The notes under the pieces: model-generated
Told to the model about the DNA's origin: nothing
The model's input: the letters and a program-made list of their open reading frames with translations, nothing else
Databases searched by the model: none
NCBI RefSeq assembly: GCF_000153925.1
Contig: NZ_DS264344.1
Span: 157,714 to 221,713 of the forward strand
DNA length: 64,000 nt
Origin: [Ruminococcus] torques ATCC 27756
Lineage (GTDB): Bacteria; Bacillota; Clostridia; Lachnospirales; Lachnospiraceae
Reading direction: 5' to 3'
Made by a program: the position numbers and the translations under genes
Shown: positions 56,789 to 63,955 of the stretch, one piece after another
Position numbering within the stretch: position 1 is the stretch's first letter
Layout of the letters: each line of letters begins with the position of its first letter

Positions 56789-56792
56789 AAAA

Positions 56793-56845
56793 AACTCCTT
56801 GCAAACCATTTTCTCTCATTCATTTTGAGATGTCTGCAAGGAGTT
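56793..56845 (-). repeat. 11-bp inverted repeat around the ABC-F promoter and ribosome site
   Basis: AACTCCTTGCA (56793-56803) and TGCAAGGAGTT (56835-56845) are perfect arms 31 bases apart. On the minus strand the arm nearer the gene holds the AAGGAG ribosome site followed by six T residues. Confidence 0.6.
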
Positions 56846-56850
56846 GTCAA
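56822..56850 (-). promoter_or_regulatory. Probable ABC-F promoter
   Basis: Reading leftwards, TTGACA (56845-56850), 17 bases, CAAAAT (56822-56827). The distal arm of the inverted repeat lies in the spacer. Confidence 0.6.
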
Positions 56851-56904
56851 GTAGATTTTACCTATGCTTTTTTATTATTTTTATGATTATCTATTGTTTC
56901 TCTT

Positions 56905-57966
56905 TTATTCGTTTTCAATCTTTACATTCCGGCAAACCGTCGATTTATACCGAATTTTATTTACCAAAACAATAATAAGACTGACAATGAGCAAAAAGTA
57001 GAAATTAATTCCTCTGCTTACAAGCATGGACGGTATAAGATATGTACCGGTAAATACATGGGCAAACACAGTTTGATACATCAGCTCTGTAATTCCCTGC
57101 GCTCCCGGAAGCGGAAGCATATCTACCGCTATATAGACTGCGGCTTGAAGAAGGATAACTTTCATCATTCCGGTTCCGTGCAGCCCGAATCCAAGGTATA
57201 CCATATATGTCAAAAGAAATACGCTACATCTTTGTAAAAATGTAACAAGCACAATAAACAAAAGCTTTCCTTTATGTGTCCTAAGCCATGAAACTGCGTT
57301 TTGATAACTTCCGATAAACTCGTGAATTTTTTCAGGACGCTTTTCAGAAGGTTTCAAAATGCTCATTTTAACAAACAGCTTTTCAAAAAAAAGCGCACAT
57401 CGCAGCATAATATTCGGCATCAACATAATTCCCGCTATGACCACAACTAAAATTACATTTAATAAAAGTCCGAAAAGATAGAGAGGGAAAAATTTCCCTA
57501 ACTCCGAATAGAGAGGCCGGTACCAAAATAATAAAATCGCCGCTCCTAAAATTACAAGTACAAATTTATAAACAACAGCAACTGTCATAAGCACAACCGT
57601 ACTGTCCGATCCTCTGTTCCCGTCTTTGCTCATATAATAGAGCTGCACAGGCTGTCCTCCTGTTGCAGACGGCGTAATGCCAGAATAGAAAAATCCGATA
57701 AAAGAGTATTGGATACAACGAATCAAAGAACTTCCTTCTTTTCTTCGGTTTGCTTTCATTGCCTGAAGCAGATACCAGATCATATATCCTTCTGCGCATA
57801 CAAAAAAGATAGCAAGAGCAGCCGCCGGAACCAAGTATCCTACTGACATTTTTGAAACGGCATTTGCAATTTCACCAAGATTTTTCCCACTGAAAAGTGT
57901 ATAAAACGTCAAAAACATTACAAGTAAGAAAATCGTTACTTCAAGAATTCGTTTCTTAACGCTCAT
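56905..57966 (-). CDS. UPF0104/LPG-synthase-TM family membrane protein (flippase-like)
   Basis: 353 residues with about eight membrane helices. GFFYSGITPSATGGQPVQLYYM is the hallmark of the lysylphosphatidylglycerol synthase transmembrane family (PF03706), and LPLPGAQGITELMY is its second block. The soluble aminoacyl-transferase domain of MprF is absent, so it resembles stand-alone lipid flippase-like proteins near glycosyltransferases. GGAGGAG lies about 8 bases before ATG 57966; the gene overlaps the YiiX-like gene by 11 bases, so they are coupled. Confidence 0.85.
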   Translation of the reverse strand: MSVKKRILEVTIFLLVMFLTFYTLFSGKNLGEIANAVSKMSVGYLVPAAALAIFFVCAEGYMIWYLLQAMKANRRKEGSSLIRCIQYSFIGFFYSGITPSATGGQPVQLYYMSKDGNRGSDSTVVLMTVAVVYKFVLVILGAAILLFWYRPLYSELGKFFPLYLFGLLLNVILVVVIAGIMLMPNIMLRCALFFEKLFVKMSILKPSEKRPEKIHEFIGSYQNAVSWLRTHKGKLLFIVLVTFLQRCSVFLLTYMVYLGFGLHGTGMMKVILLQAAVYIAVDMLPLPGAQGITELMYQTVFAHVFTGTYLIPSMLVSRGINFYFLLIVSLIIVLVNKIRYKSTVCRNVKIENE

Positions 57967-58636
57967 ACCTTCTCCTCCGTCCTTTTCTTTCTTCTTCCCG
58001 GACATTATGTACATGCGCCATTGTTATATAATTTCCCGCAGCAGATAGATATGCCGGGCGGGATATCGGCGGAAAAGTAAGTGTTCCATACTCCGGATAT
58101 GTCTTTTTCTCTCTTTCGGTAAGTTCTCTCAAACTACCTTCAAAAATTTTCTGTTTCCCCTTATATTCATAAAAATCCTTTGGCGTAACAAGCGAAAAAT
58201 GCTTGTTCCATGTACAGACGCCTGCCTTTTCAAGCAACTCGGCAGCATAGGAAGAACATGTGTAATGATTTTTTTGATAAAACGGTTTTCCGAAAAGTAA
58301 AAACGGAAGTCCGAGAATTGTATAATGATAGCGATATCTGTTCTTCATCGCCTCATGAAGCTCCTCTTTAATAAACTGCTTTTGTTCTTGAGTGCATGGA
58401 ATTGAGCAGATCATATAATCCGCTCCCGGAAATGCCCGCAAAATTTTTCTTTTCTCTTCTTTTTCAAATCCTGCAATCAGAGGAATCGACGGATGTCTCC
58501 TTCCGATACTGTATGCTTCATCCAGATTCTCATCAAGCCCGATTGCCACATGAATATATTTTTGTTTAATTACTCTTCGAATAATCGAAGCAAAAATTCC
58601 CGGTGTATCTACAAATGCTATGTATATTTCTGTCAT
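57956..58636 (-). CDS. YiiX-like permuted papain-fold (NlpC/P60 superfamily) protein
   Basis: 226 residues, no signal peptide seen. IYIAFVDTPGIFASIIRRVI then KYIHVAIGLDENLDEAYSIG, with the conserved His after a strand, and NHYTCSSYAAELLEKAGV, with the Cys at the start of a helix, follow the circularly permuted NlpC/P60 order (His before Cys). Such enzymes act on lipids or peptides; the substrate is unknown. The C-terminus is very basic (RKGRRRRYER). It is coupled to the flippase-like gene and follows the glycosyltransferase. GGGGGAAAGGATG upstream holds the ribosome site. Confidence 0.75.
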   Translation of the reverse strand: MTEIYIAFVDTPGIFASIIRRVIKQKYIHVAIGLDENLDEAYSIGRRHPSIPLIAGFEKEEKRKILRAFPGADYMICSIPCTQEQKQFIKEELHEAMKNRYRYHYTILGLPFLLFGKPFYQKNHYTCSSYAAELLEKAGVCTWNKHFSLVTPKDFYEYKGKQKIFEGSLRELTEREKKTYPEYGTLTFPPISRPAYLSAAGNYITMAHVHNVREEERKGRRRRYER

Positions 58637-58722
58637 ATTAGTTCATCCTTTCCCCCTGTAATGTAAATCTTCCGGATTAACAATACATTTTTCCTTTTGT
58701 CTTTTTTACCGATCATCGTTCT

Positions 58723-59739
58723 TTATTGAAAGCGATATACTTTTTTTGCAAGACGATATCCCCCGATTGTCAAGCTTGTGCCGATCTTTCCGGGTAAATA
58801 TGTAAAACCGCTCAAAGTACGAAAGCGAAGCCGATAGTAAAGAGCTTCATTATACTCTTTTACATGATTCCACATATCTTTTCGCTTTTTATAGGAATCG
58901 GCTGTATCGATAAGGAGCAGATGGATAGATGAAATTGTAAGCATAATTGAAATATTTCGCACCATGTATGCTTCTAATTTCGGATGGATTTTCTTTACTT
59001 CCGCCAGATCAACGCTGCGGGTTACAAGATCTGTTACCAAGATCTGCTGATCGATCCTTTTCATAAGCACCTTTTCATTTACAGATTGATCATCTCTGCC
59101 CAGGTAATAATGATACAGATCGATGTCCATATAATAAATAGTCTCGGCGTACGGAAGCGGCTTATATGAAAACAGATTATCTACATAAAATGTATGCTCC
59201 GGCAGTTTCACTTCAGATTCTCTGAGCACTTTCGTCTGAAACATGAGCGAGTGCATGATCAAATATTGGGACGGATAAAACTTTCCGATTTCATCCCATG
59301 TGCACTGTTTTTCAATCGGAAATACATTTTTGTAATCCATTGATTTTTTTATTCCTTCATCAAGGTGATCGTATACATAATTACATACGATCAGATCCGG
59401 ACGCTCGCCTGTAAACGCTTTTAGCTTGACAAGAAGTTTCTGATATGATTCTTTATCAAACCAGTCATCCGAATCTACGACTTTATAATAAATACCGTTT
59501 GCCAACTCGAGTCCTTTATTCACACCGGAACCATGTCCCCCGTTTTCCTTATGCACAACACGTACAATATCCGGGTATTCAATCTCATATTCATCGGCAA
59601 TCTGTGCAGTACGATCAGAAGAACCGTCATCGATCAGAATAATTTCTACATCTTTCCCTCCGATAAGAAGAGAATCCACACATCTTCTCATATAATTTTC
59701 AGAATTATAACACGGAACTGCAAACGTAATGTATTTCAT
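58723..59739 (-). CDS. Family 2 glycosyltransferase
   Basis: 338 residues. The GT-A fold is clear: ITFAVPCYNSENYMRRCVDSL, VEIILIDDGSSDRTAQIADE, KENGGHGSGVNKGLELA and the metal-binding VVDSDDWFD (DxD type). No membrane helices, so it acts at the inner face of the membrane or in the cytosol on a sugar acceptor that is not known. GGAGG precedes ATG 59739, which is 17 codons inside the longest frame. It may start a small operon with the YiiX-like and flippase-like genes. Confidence 0.88.
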   Translation of the reverse strand: MKYITFAVPCYNSENYMRRCVDSLLIGGKDVEIILIDDGSSDRTAQIADEYEIEYPDIVRVVHKENGGHGSGVNKGLELANGIYYKVVDSDDWFDKESYQKLLVKLKAFTGERPDLIVCNYVYDHLDEGIKKSMDYKNVFPIEKQCTWDEIGKFYPSQYLIMHSLMFQTKVLRESEVKLPEHTFYVDNLFSYKPLPYAETIYYMDIDLYHYYLGRDDQSVNEKVLMKRIDQQILVTDLVTRSVDLAEVKKIHPKLEAYMVRNISIMLTISSIHLLLIDTADSYKKRKDMWNHVKEYNEALYYRLRFRTLSGFTYLPGKIGTSLTIGGYRLAKKVYRFQ

Positions 59740-59854
59740 ATAACTTTTCCTCCTCAGTGTGTTCCATATGCTCCTAACGGGCTGAAACACAGCGTTTTTT
59801 CATCTCTCATTTCTTAATGCTATTATTTACAGCCTAAATAATACTTGACCCTTC

Positions 59855-60016
59855 TTAAGATAACATCGAGGTATTTCTTAAGATTTGGGAAAGATTTTTA
59901 AAACAATATGAAAATATAGAAGAAATCATTCCAATCGGCATAATGATCAAAACAATAAATAAGATCATCAGCCATCCGATCAGCCGTCCGACAATTCTGC
60001 TCACAGACAATTTCAT
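59855..60016 (-). CDS. 53-residue membrane peptide
   Basis: The frame reads MKLSVSRIVGRLIGWLMILF and goes on through a hydrophobic stretch to a basic tail ending NTSMLS. One membrane helix spans about residues 13-35, with basic residues before it. A GGAGG box lies 9 bases before the ATG and the stop is TAA at 59855. It is too short for usual gene-length cut-offs. No family was recognised; it may have a role like other small envelope peptides, but none is assigned. Confidence 0.6.
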   Translation of the reverse strand: MKLSVSRIVGRLIGWLMILFIVLIIMPIGMISSIFSYCFKNLSQILRNTSMLS

Positions 60017-60169
60017 CTCATTTTACCTCCTAAATATCTGTATGTATTTATTGTAGAAAAAAGAAAAATTTTTTCCACATGGATTGTCTTACATTTCCAA
60101 GCATGCATCTTACACTTTCGTAAGGCGCATAAAGAACAATGAAAAATTTCTTAAATTCTCTTTTATCAC

Positions 60170-60198
60170 TTGTATCTCTTTTGGAAAAGTTATAACAT
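60170..60198 (+). promoter_or_regulatory. Promoter of the acidic membrane protein gene
   Basis: TTGTAT (60170-60175), 17 bases, TAACAT (60193-60198), 47 bases before the start codon. Confidence 0.6.
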
Positions 60199-60245
60199 AA
60201 GGAAATAATTTTATATCAGCTTATCCAAAAAAGGAGTTTTATTTT

Positions 60246-61007
60246 ATGAGAAAAAATCCTGAATTTGAAGAGTTATTTGATGATGATTTTGAAGTGACAT
60301 ATGAGGAATACGTTCCAAATGAATATAGGTCAAGTAACGACATCTATAACGACTATGATGATGATGACGATTATTATGATGACGATTATTATGATGATGA
60401 CTATGAAGATGAATACTACGAAAGTGATGATGAAAACAGTGACTATGATCACACCGATCCCGATGACCGTACCAAAAAGAAAAAACGAAGAAAAAATTCT
60501 AAAATACCTCTGGCTGCACCTATCAGAAAAGGAGGACGTATCCTTTCCAACATTTCCGCTTCTCTGATCCGCAGCCTGACGGCTCTTTTAATTTTAGCTG
60601 TCATGATATTCGCCTCTTGGACATTTCTCCGTGCAAGTGCGCCCTACGGAGATATTATGGAAGCTGTTAATACAAAAACCGTTCCTCTCTCACTTGCCGC
60701 ATACTTATCTGTTGCGCTTATTTTTCTTTTAAGCGAATTTATTGCACTTCTCTGGTCTATGACGAAAGTAAGAGTTCGAGATCAATGGGGAGTTCACAAA
60801 GAAGATACCGGCAGAGGACTGAATTCTTTCTTACTTGTATTTCTCACCTCCTATGCTGCATTCTGGATCAATCGGTTTCTTCCCGAAACTCCGGATATCA
60901 TCTATGGACTAAAGGGCGGACTTGAAGTATACGGTTCTATGCATAATGTTTTATTCGGACTTTGTGCAGCGGGGATCATCTCCTGCCTGATCCGCAAATA
61001 CCTTTAA
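60246..61007 (+). CDS. Membrane protein with Asp/Tyr-rich acidic head
   Basis: 253 residues, not recognised as a named family. Residues 1-75 are strongly acidic, with runs such as YDDDDDYYDDDYYDDDYEDE; residues 76-95 are basic (KKKKRRKNSKIP). Four membrane helices follow at about 108-128, 150-172, 196-214 and 230-247. The acidic head is probably cytoplasmic and disordered. AAAAAAGGAG precedes the ATG. The gene has a promoter and a terminator that lies inside the end of the convergent gene. Confidence 0.8.
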   Translation: MRKNPEFEELFDDDFEVTYEEYVPNEYRSSNDIYNDYDDDDDYYDDDYYDDDYEDEYYESDDENSDYDHTDPDDRTKKKKRRKNSKIPLAAPIRKGGRILSNISASLIRSLTALLILAVMIFASWTFLRASAPYGDIMEAVNTKTVPLSLAAYLSVALIFLLSEFIALLWSMTKVRVRDQWGVHKEDTGRGLNSFLLVFLTSYAAFWINRFLPETPDIIYGLKGGLEVYGSMHNVLFGLCAAGIISCLIRKYL

Positions 61008-61041
61008 AATATTCCACAGCAGAAAATAGCAAAAGGTTTTT

Positions 61042-61998
61042 CTATATCGGACGCTCGATTCGGATCTTCACAAGATCTGCCGAGCGTTTTTTCAGATTCT
61101 TTTTATATCCCATCCCTTTGTACCGTTTGATCTGACACACAGTTCTTCCCATTTGATCCGATACCTGTTCTTCAGTCGCACCATATGCAAACAAATTAAA
61201 CGCACAGCAATTTCTCACTGCTTCTGCGCTGTAAGATGGAATTTTTGCCTTTTCACAATACTTCTTCATCATTCGGCTGATATACATCGTATTCAGAGGA
61301 TTTTTGCTCCGATTATAAAAAAGGGATCTTCCTTCTTCCCATTCTTCCAAATAAGAAAACAAAATTTCTTTTGCATCTTCCGGTATATAACACGGCTCTT
61401 GCCTTCCTTTTAAAAACACATACAATCCGTCGCCATACTGTACAAAATCTTCCGGCCCTTTCAATGCTATAATTTCCGTAGAGGACAGTCCTGCCCTATA
61501 CATTAAAGTTAAGATCGTATACACCATATGATTTTCCGCCGATGCTGTCAACAATCGATCTATATGCTCCAAAGGAATCATCCTCGCCAACTCTTTTTCC
61601 TTTACCAGTTGTTTCAAATACGGTTCAAAATAGTCTTTAAACGAACTTGTTTTTGACTCATCTTCTAATCTGTCGCTCCACTCTTCTAACAAAAATTTTG
61701 AAAAAGAATGAAGTTCCCTGAATTTTTTTGTCACTGTCAATGGACCGATCTGTCCATTTTTTATCTTTTTTTGCATATAGATATAATATTTCTGTACATC
61801 CGAAAAATCTGTTTCCTGAAAACACTTTTCCGTAAAGCGACAAAATTCTGACAGATCGGATTTATATGATGCTGCTGTAACATCACTTTTAAATTTCTTG
61901 CAAAATAATTCCCATACTTCTTTTTTTATACAACTTTTAAAAAAATCAAATTTTTTATTTTTCGTATTGACAAATTTTGATTCTGCGTTTTGGCTCAT
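61042..61998 (-). CDS. Tyrosine recombinase homologue with altered active site
   Basis: 318 residues. The N-terminal SAM-like DNA-binding domain (about 25-115) and a catalytic-type domain (about 135-310) are present. The first catalytic Arg (usually TGLRxSE) is Ser in YRAGLSSTEIIAL; the His of HxxR is Glu in SAEAVRNCC while its Arg remains; the His of LGH is Arg in QMGRTVCQIKRY while the Tyr remains; a Lys is present in VFLKGRQEP. Such changes suggest a protein that binds DNA but recombines poorly or not at all. No phage genes surround it. A weak ribosome site precedes the ATG. Confidence 0.78.
   Translation of the reverse strand: MSQNAESKFVNTKNKKFDFFKSCIKKEVWELFCKKFKSDVTAASYKSDLSEFCRFTEKCFQETDFSDVQKYYIYMQKKIKNGQIGPLTVTKKFRELHSFSKFLLEEWSDRLEDESKTSSFKDYFEPYLKQLVKEKELARMIPLEHIDRLLTASAENHMVYTILTLMYRAGLSSTEIIALKGPEDFVQYGDGLYVFLKGRQEPCYIPEDAKEILFSYLEEWEEGRSLFYNRSKNPLNTMYISRMMKKYCEKAKIPSYSAEAVRNCCAFNLFAYGATEEQVSDQMGRTVCQIKRYKGMGYKKNLKKRSADLVKIRIERPI
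61052..61092 (+). terminator. Terminator inside the end of the recombinase homologue gene
   Basis: CGCTCG...CGAGCG with inner GATCTT/AAGATC form a two-part stem followed by TTTTTT, serving the plus-strand acidic membrane protein gene while coding for the C-terminus of the convergent protein. Confidence 0.75.
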
Positions 61999-62103
61999 CA
62001 GTTTATCTCCCCCGCCTTGTTTGTATCAAGCTTTTTAAATGTTATTAGTTTTATTCATACTATAACATTTTATTTCTTTTTTAACAAGCAGCATTTTAAT
62101 ATG

Positions 62104-62334
62104 CTACTCGTCAAATTCCAATACTGCAATATGAAACTGCGGCGTTTCTTTTAATTCTTTCACAATTCCTCTTCTGGTTTTTAACCGCTCTGCCTGTTTG
62201 AAATTAGCGCTCATCCCGAGTGCGTGCTCGATCGTGTAGTAATAAGACGTCGGAAGGACTCCTTCTGTCACTCCCACTTCCATCCCCGGCTTTAAAGCTT
62301 CTGTGTCTTCAATCGTAAACTCCATTTCGCGCAT
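62104..62334 (-). CDS. Small protein of unknown function
   Basis: 76 residues. The sequence contains LKPGMEVGVTEGVLPTSYYYT and RLKTRRGIVKELKETPQFHIAVLEFD, suggesting a small beta-barrel-like fold; no family was recognised. Two Shine-Dalgarno-like GGAG boxes precede ATG 62334; a GTG start at 62346 would overlap one of them. A possible promoter is TTTCAA (62445-62450) and TATACT (62423-62428) with 16 bases between. Homologues may exist as short conserved proteins in Clostridia. Confidence 0.65.
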   Translation of the reverse strand: MREMEFTIEDTEALKPGMEVGVTEGVLPTSYYYTIEHALGMSANFKQAERLKTRRGIVKELKETPQFHIAVLEFDE

Positions 62335-62489
62335 ACTTTTCTCCACTCCTCTCTTCTATGACTGTGCGATTCAAATATGACAGCTTCCATTCGCTGCGCT
62401 GCTGTTTTTCTTTTCGTTTATCAGTATATCATAAAACAAAACTTTTGAAAGCTCTTCTTCGGCAGTCTTAGACTTTAACGACCACTGTT

Positions 62490-62545
62490 GAAAAAACTGT
62501 ACTGCAAACGAATTTCATATCTATTTGCAATACAGTTTCTTTTTT
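62490..62545. terminator. Terminator after the RHH gene
   Basis: GAAAAAACTGTACTGCAAA and TTTGCAATACAGTTTC pair over about 16 bases with one or two mismatches; T-runs occur on both strands, so it ends the SPFH/RHH operon and could act both ways. Confidence 0.82.
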
Positions 62546-62555
62546 ATCATTCTTC

Positions 62556-62759
62556 TTATTTTATATCAAATTCAGGATGTTCATCTAAATGTTCCGATAC
62601 ATATTTTCCGTTTTTCTTTCTCTGCCTTACACACTCGGTCAGCAAATATTCAATCTGCCCGTTGACTGAGCGAAAATCATCTTCTGCCCAAGCTGCCACG
62701 GCATCATACAATTTTGCAGAAAGCCGAAGCGGAATCTGTTTCTTTTTCTGATCTGCCAT
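62556..62759 (-). CDS. Arc/MetJ-like ribbon-helix-helix protein
   Basis: 67 residues. The opening [20 protein letters not shown] is a beta strand and helix of an Arc-type RHH fold, and [19 protein letters not shown] the second helix. The start at 62759 lies 2 bases past the stop of the SPFH gene and within its last codons are GGGAAG, so it is translated with SPFH. It is probably a DNA-binding regulator, possibly of its own operon, but no toxin partner is seen. The stronger starts upstream are inside SPFH. Confidence 0.78.
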   Translation of the reverse strand: MADQKKKQIPLRLSAKLYDAVAAWAEDDFRSVNGQIEYLLTECVRQRKKNGKYVSEHLDEHPEFDIK

Positions 62760-62761
62760 GA

Positions 62762-63781
62762 TCAATACAAACTTCCCGAATTTACAATAGGCTGCGCATC
62801 TTTGTTGCCGCACAAGACGACAAGAAGATTTGAAACCATTGCAGCTTTTCTTTCTTCATCCAGTTCTACAACTTTCTTTTCGCTGAGACGATCAAGCGCC
62901 ATTTCTACCATTCCGACCGCTCCATCTACAATCATTTTTCTTGCGTCTATAATAGCCGATGCCTGCTGTCTTTGAAGCATCACTGCCGCAATCTCCGGCG
63001 CATAGGCAAGATATGTGATTCTTGCTTCCAGAATTTCCAGACCTGCCTCACTTACTCTTTTTTGAATCTCATCACGAATTCTTGCAGCCACTACCTCGCT
63101 GGAGCCTCTCAGACTTCCCTCGTCTGCTACACCATCGCCGGTTGTATCTACATTCGGAGAAACATCATACGGATAAACACGTACAATATTCCTAAGAGCT
63201 GTATCACACTGAAGAGAAAGATATTCTTTATAATTATCTACGTTAAAAACCGCTTTTGACGTATCTACAACTCGCCACATCACCGCAATACCGATTTCTA
63301 CCGGATTTCCGAGACAATCGTTAATCTTTTGACGGCTGTTGTTCAAAGTCATAATCTTTAAAGAAATCTTCTTTCCTGCCGATTCCAAACCGGATTTTTC
63401 CGAAGTGCCTGCCAATAATCCTGAAAGTGAAGATTTTCTTGTACTGTTGTCAACATCACCACTTTGATTTAGATGTGTATCCGCCGCCGGATTTACACTT
63501 GTACAAAACGGATTTACCGCATAAAATCCTTCTCCTTTCAATGTGCCTGTATATTTTCCGAACAATGTCAACACAAGCGCTTCTTGAGGTTTCAGCACAC
63601 GCAGTCCACAATACGGAAACCAGCCTACACACATCCAAAAAATACTGATCCCGAGCAGCAACGGATTTCCGATCATAGCTCCCACAACGCAGACTGCGAT
63701 TGACAATAGATACAACAATGTTGTTAGAATCAAGACAAGCATTCCGTTTTTCTTATTATTCAGTACTTTTTCTTTCATCAT
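62762..63781 (-). CDS. SPFH/band 7 domain membrane protein
   Basis: 339 residues. Two membrane helices (about 13-32 and 36-54) precede an SPFH domain (about 62-250) with [30 protein letters not shown] and [16 protein letters not shown] after it. [25 protein letters not shown] is typical of the end of the domain. The family forms oligomeric membrane scaffolds or cages; the partner here is unknown. GGAGG precedes the ATG at 63781. It is coupled to a small RHH protein and lies beside a divergent GntR gene. Confidence 0.88.
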   Translation of the reverse strand: MMKEKVLNNKKNGMLVLILTTLLYLLSIAVCVVGAMIGNPLLLGISIFWMCVGWFPYCGLRVLKPQEALVLTLFGKYTGTLKGEGFYAVNPFCTSVNPAADTHLNQSGDVDNSTRKSSLSGLLAGTSEKSGLESAGKKISLKIMTLNNSRQKINDCLGNPVEIGIAVMWRVVDTSKAVFNVDNYKEYLSLQCDTALRNIVRVYPYDVSPNVDTTGDGVADEGSLRGSSEVVAARIRDEIQKRVSEAGLEILEARITYLAYAPEIAAVMLQRQQASAIIDARKMIVDGAVGMVEMALDRLSEKKVVELDEERKAAMVSNLLVVLCGNKDAQPIVNSGSLY

Positions 63782-63800
63782 TATCCCTCCTGTTCTTGTT

Positions 63801-63819
63801 TGATATCATTATGATATCA
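63801..63819. promoter_or_regulatory. Tandem palindromes TGATATCA at the SPFH promoter
   Basis: TGATATCA occurs at 63801-63808 and 63812-63819, overlapping the -10 of the SPFH promoter; an operator for a dimeric regulator, possibly the RHH protein, is inferred. Confidence 0.6.
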
Positions 63820-63839
63820 TTTTGTTTGTATTTTGTAAA
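63811..63839 (-). promoter_or_regulatory. SPFH operon promoter
   Basis: Reading leftwards, TTTACA (63834-63839), 17 bases, TATCAT (63811-63816). Confidence 0.78.
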
Positions 63840-63869
63840 TAGTAATTCAAATATTTTATTTTTTGAGTA

Positions 63870-63898
63870 TTGACAAAACATTCTTCCGTACATATACT
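63870..63898 (+). promoter_or_regulatory. Promoter of the GntR-family gene
   Basis: TTGACA (63870-63875), 17 bases, TATACT (63893-63898). Confidence 0.9.
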
Positions 63899-63911
63899 AT
63901 ACTCAAAGCTA

Positions 63912-63929
63912 GTTAGTTACTCAACTAAC
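63912..63929. promoter_or_regulatory. Palindromic operator before the GntR-family gene
   Basis: GTTAGTT-ACTC-AACTAAC is a perfect 7-bp inverted repeat downstream of the -10, the usual kind of autoregulatory site for YtrA-subfamily GntR repressors. Confidence 0.75.
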
Positions 63930-63955
63930 AAACTAATGCACAAGGTGGTGATACG

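Noticed and set aside
56785..56823. Leader peptide MNERKWFARSFL ending on the ABC-F start
   Set aside because: The best promoter puts the transcript start downstream of its ATG and its own ribosome site is poor, so it is not listed as a gene; it is mentioned only as an alternative in the findings.
62556..62813. Toxin-antitoxin system with the RHH protein as antitoxin
   Set aside because: The neighbour is an SPFH scaffold with no toxin-like features, and no small toxin frame was found next to it.
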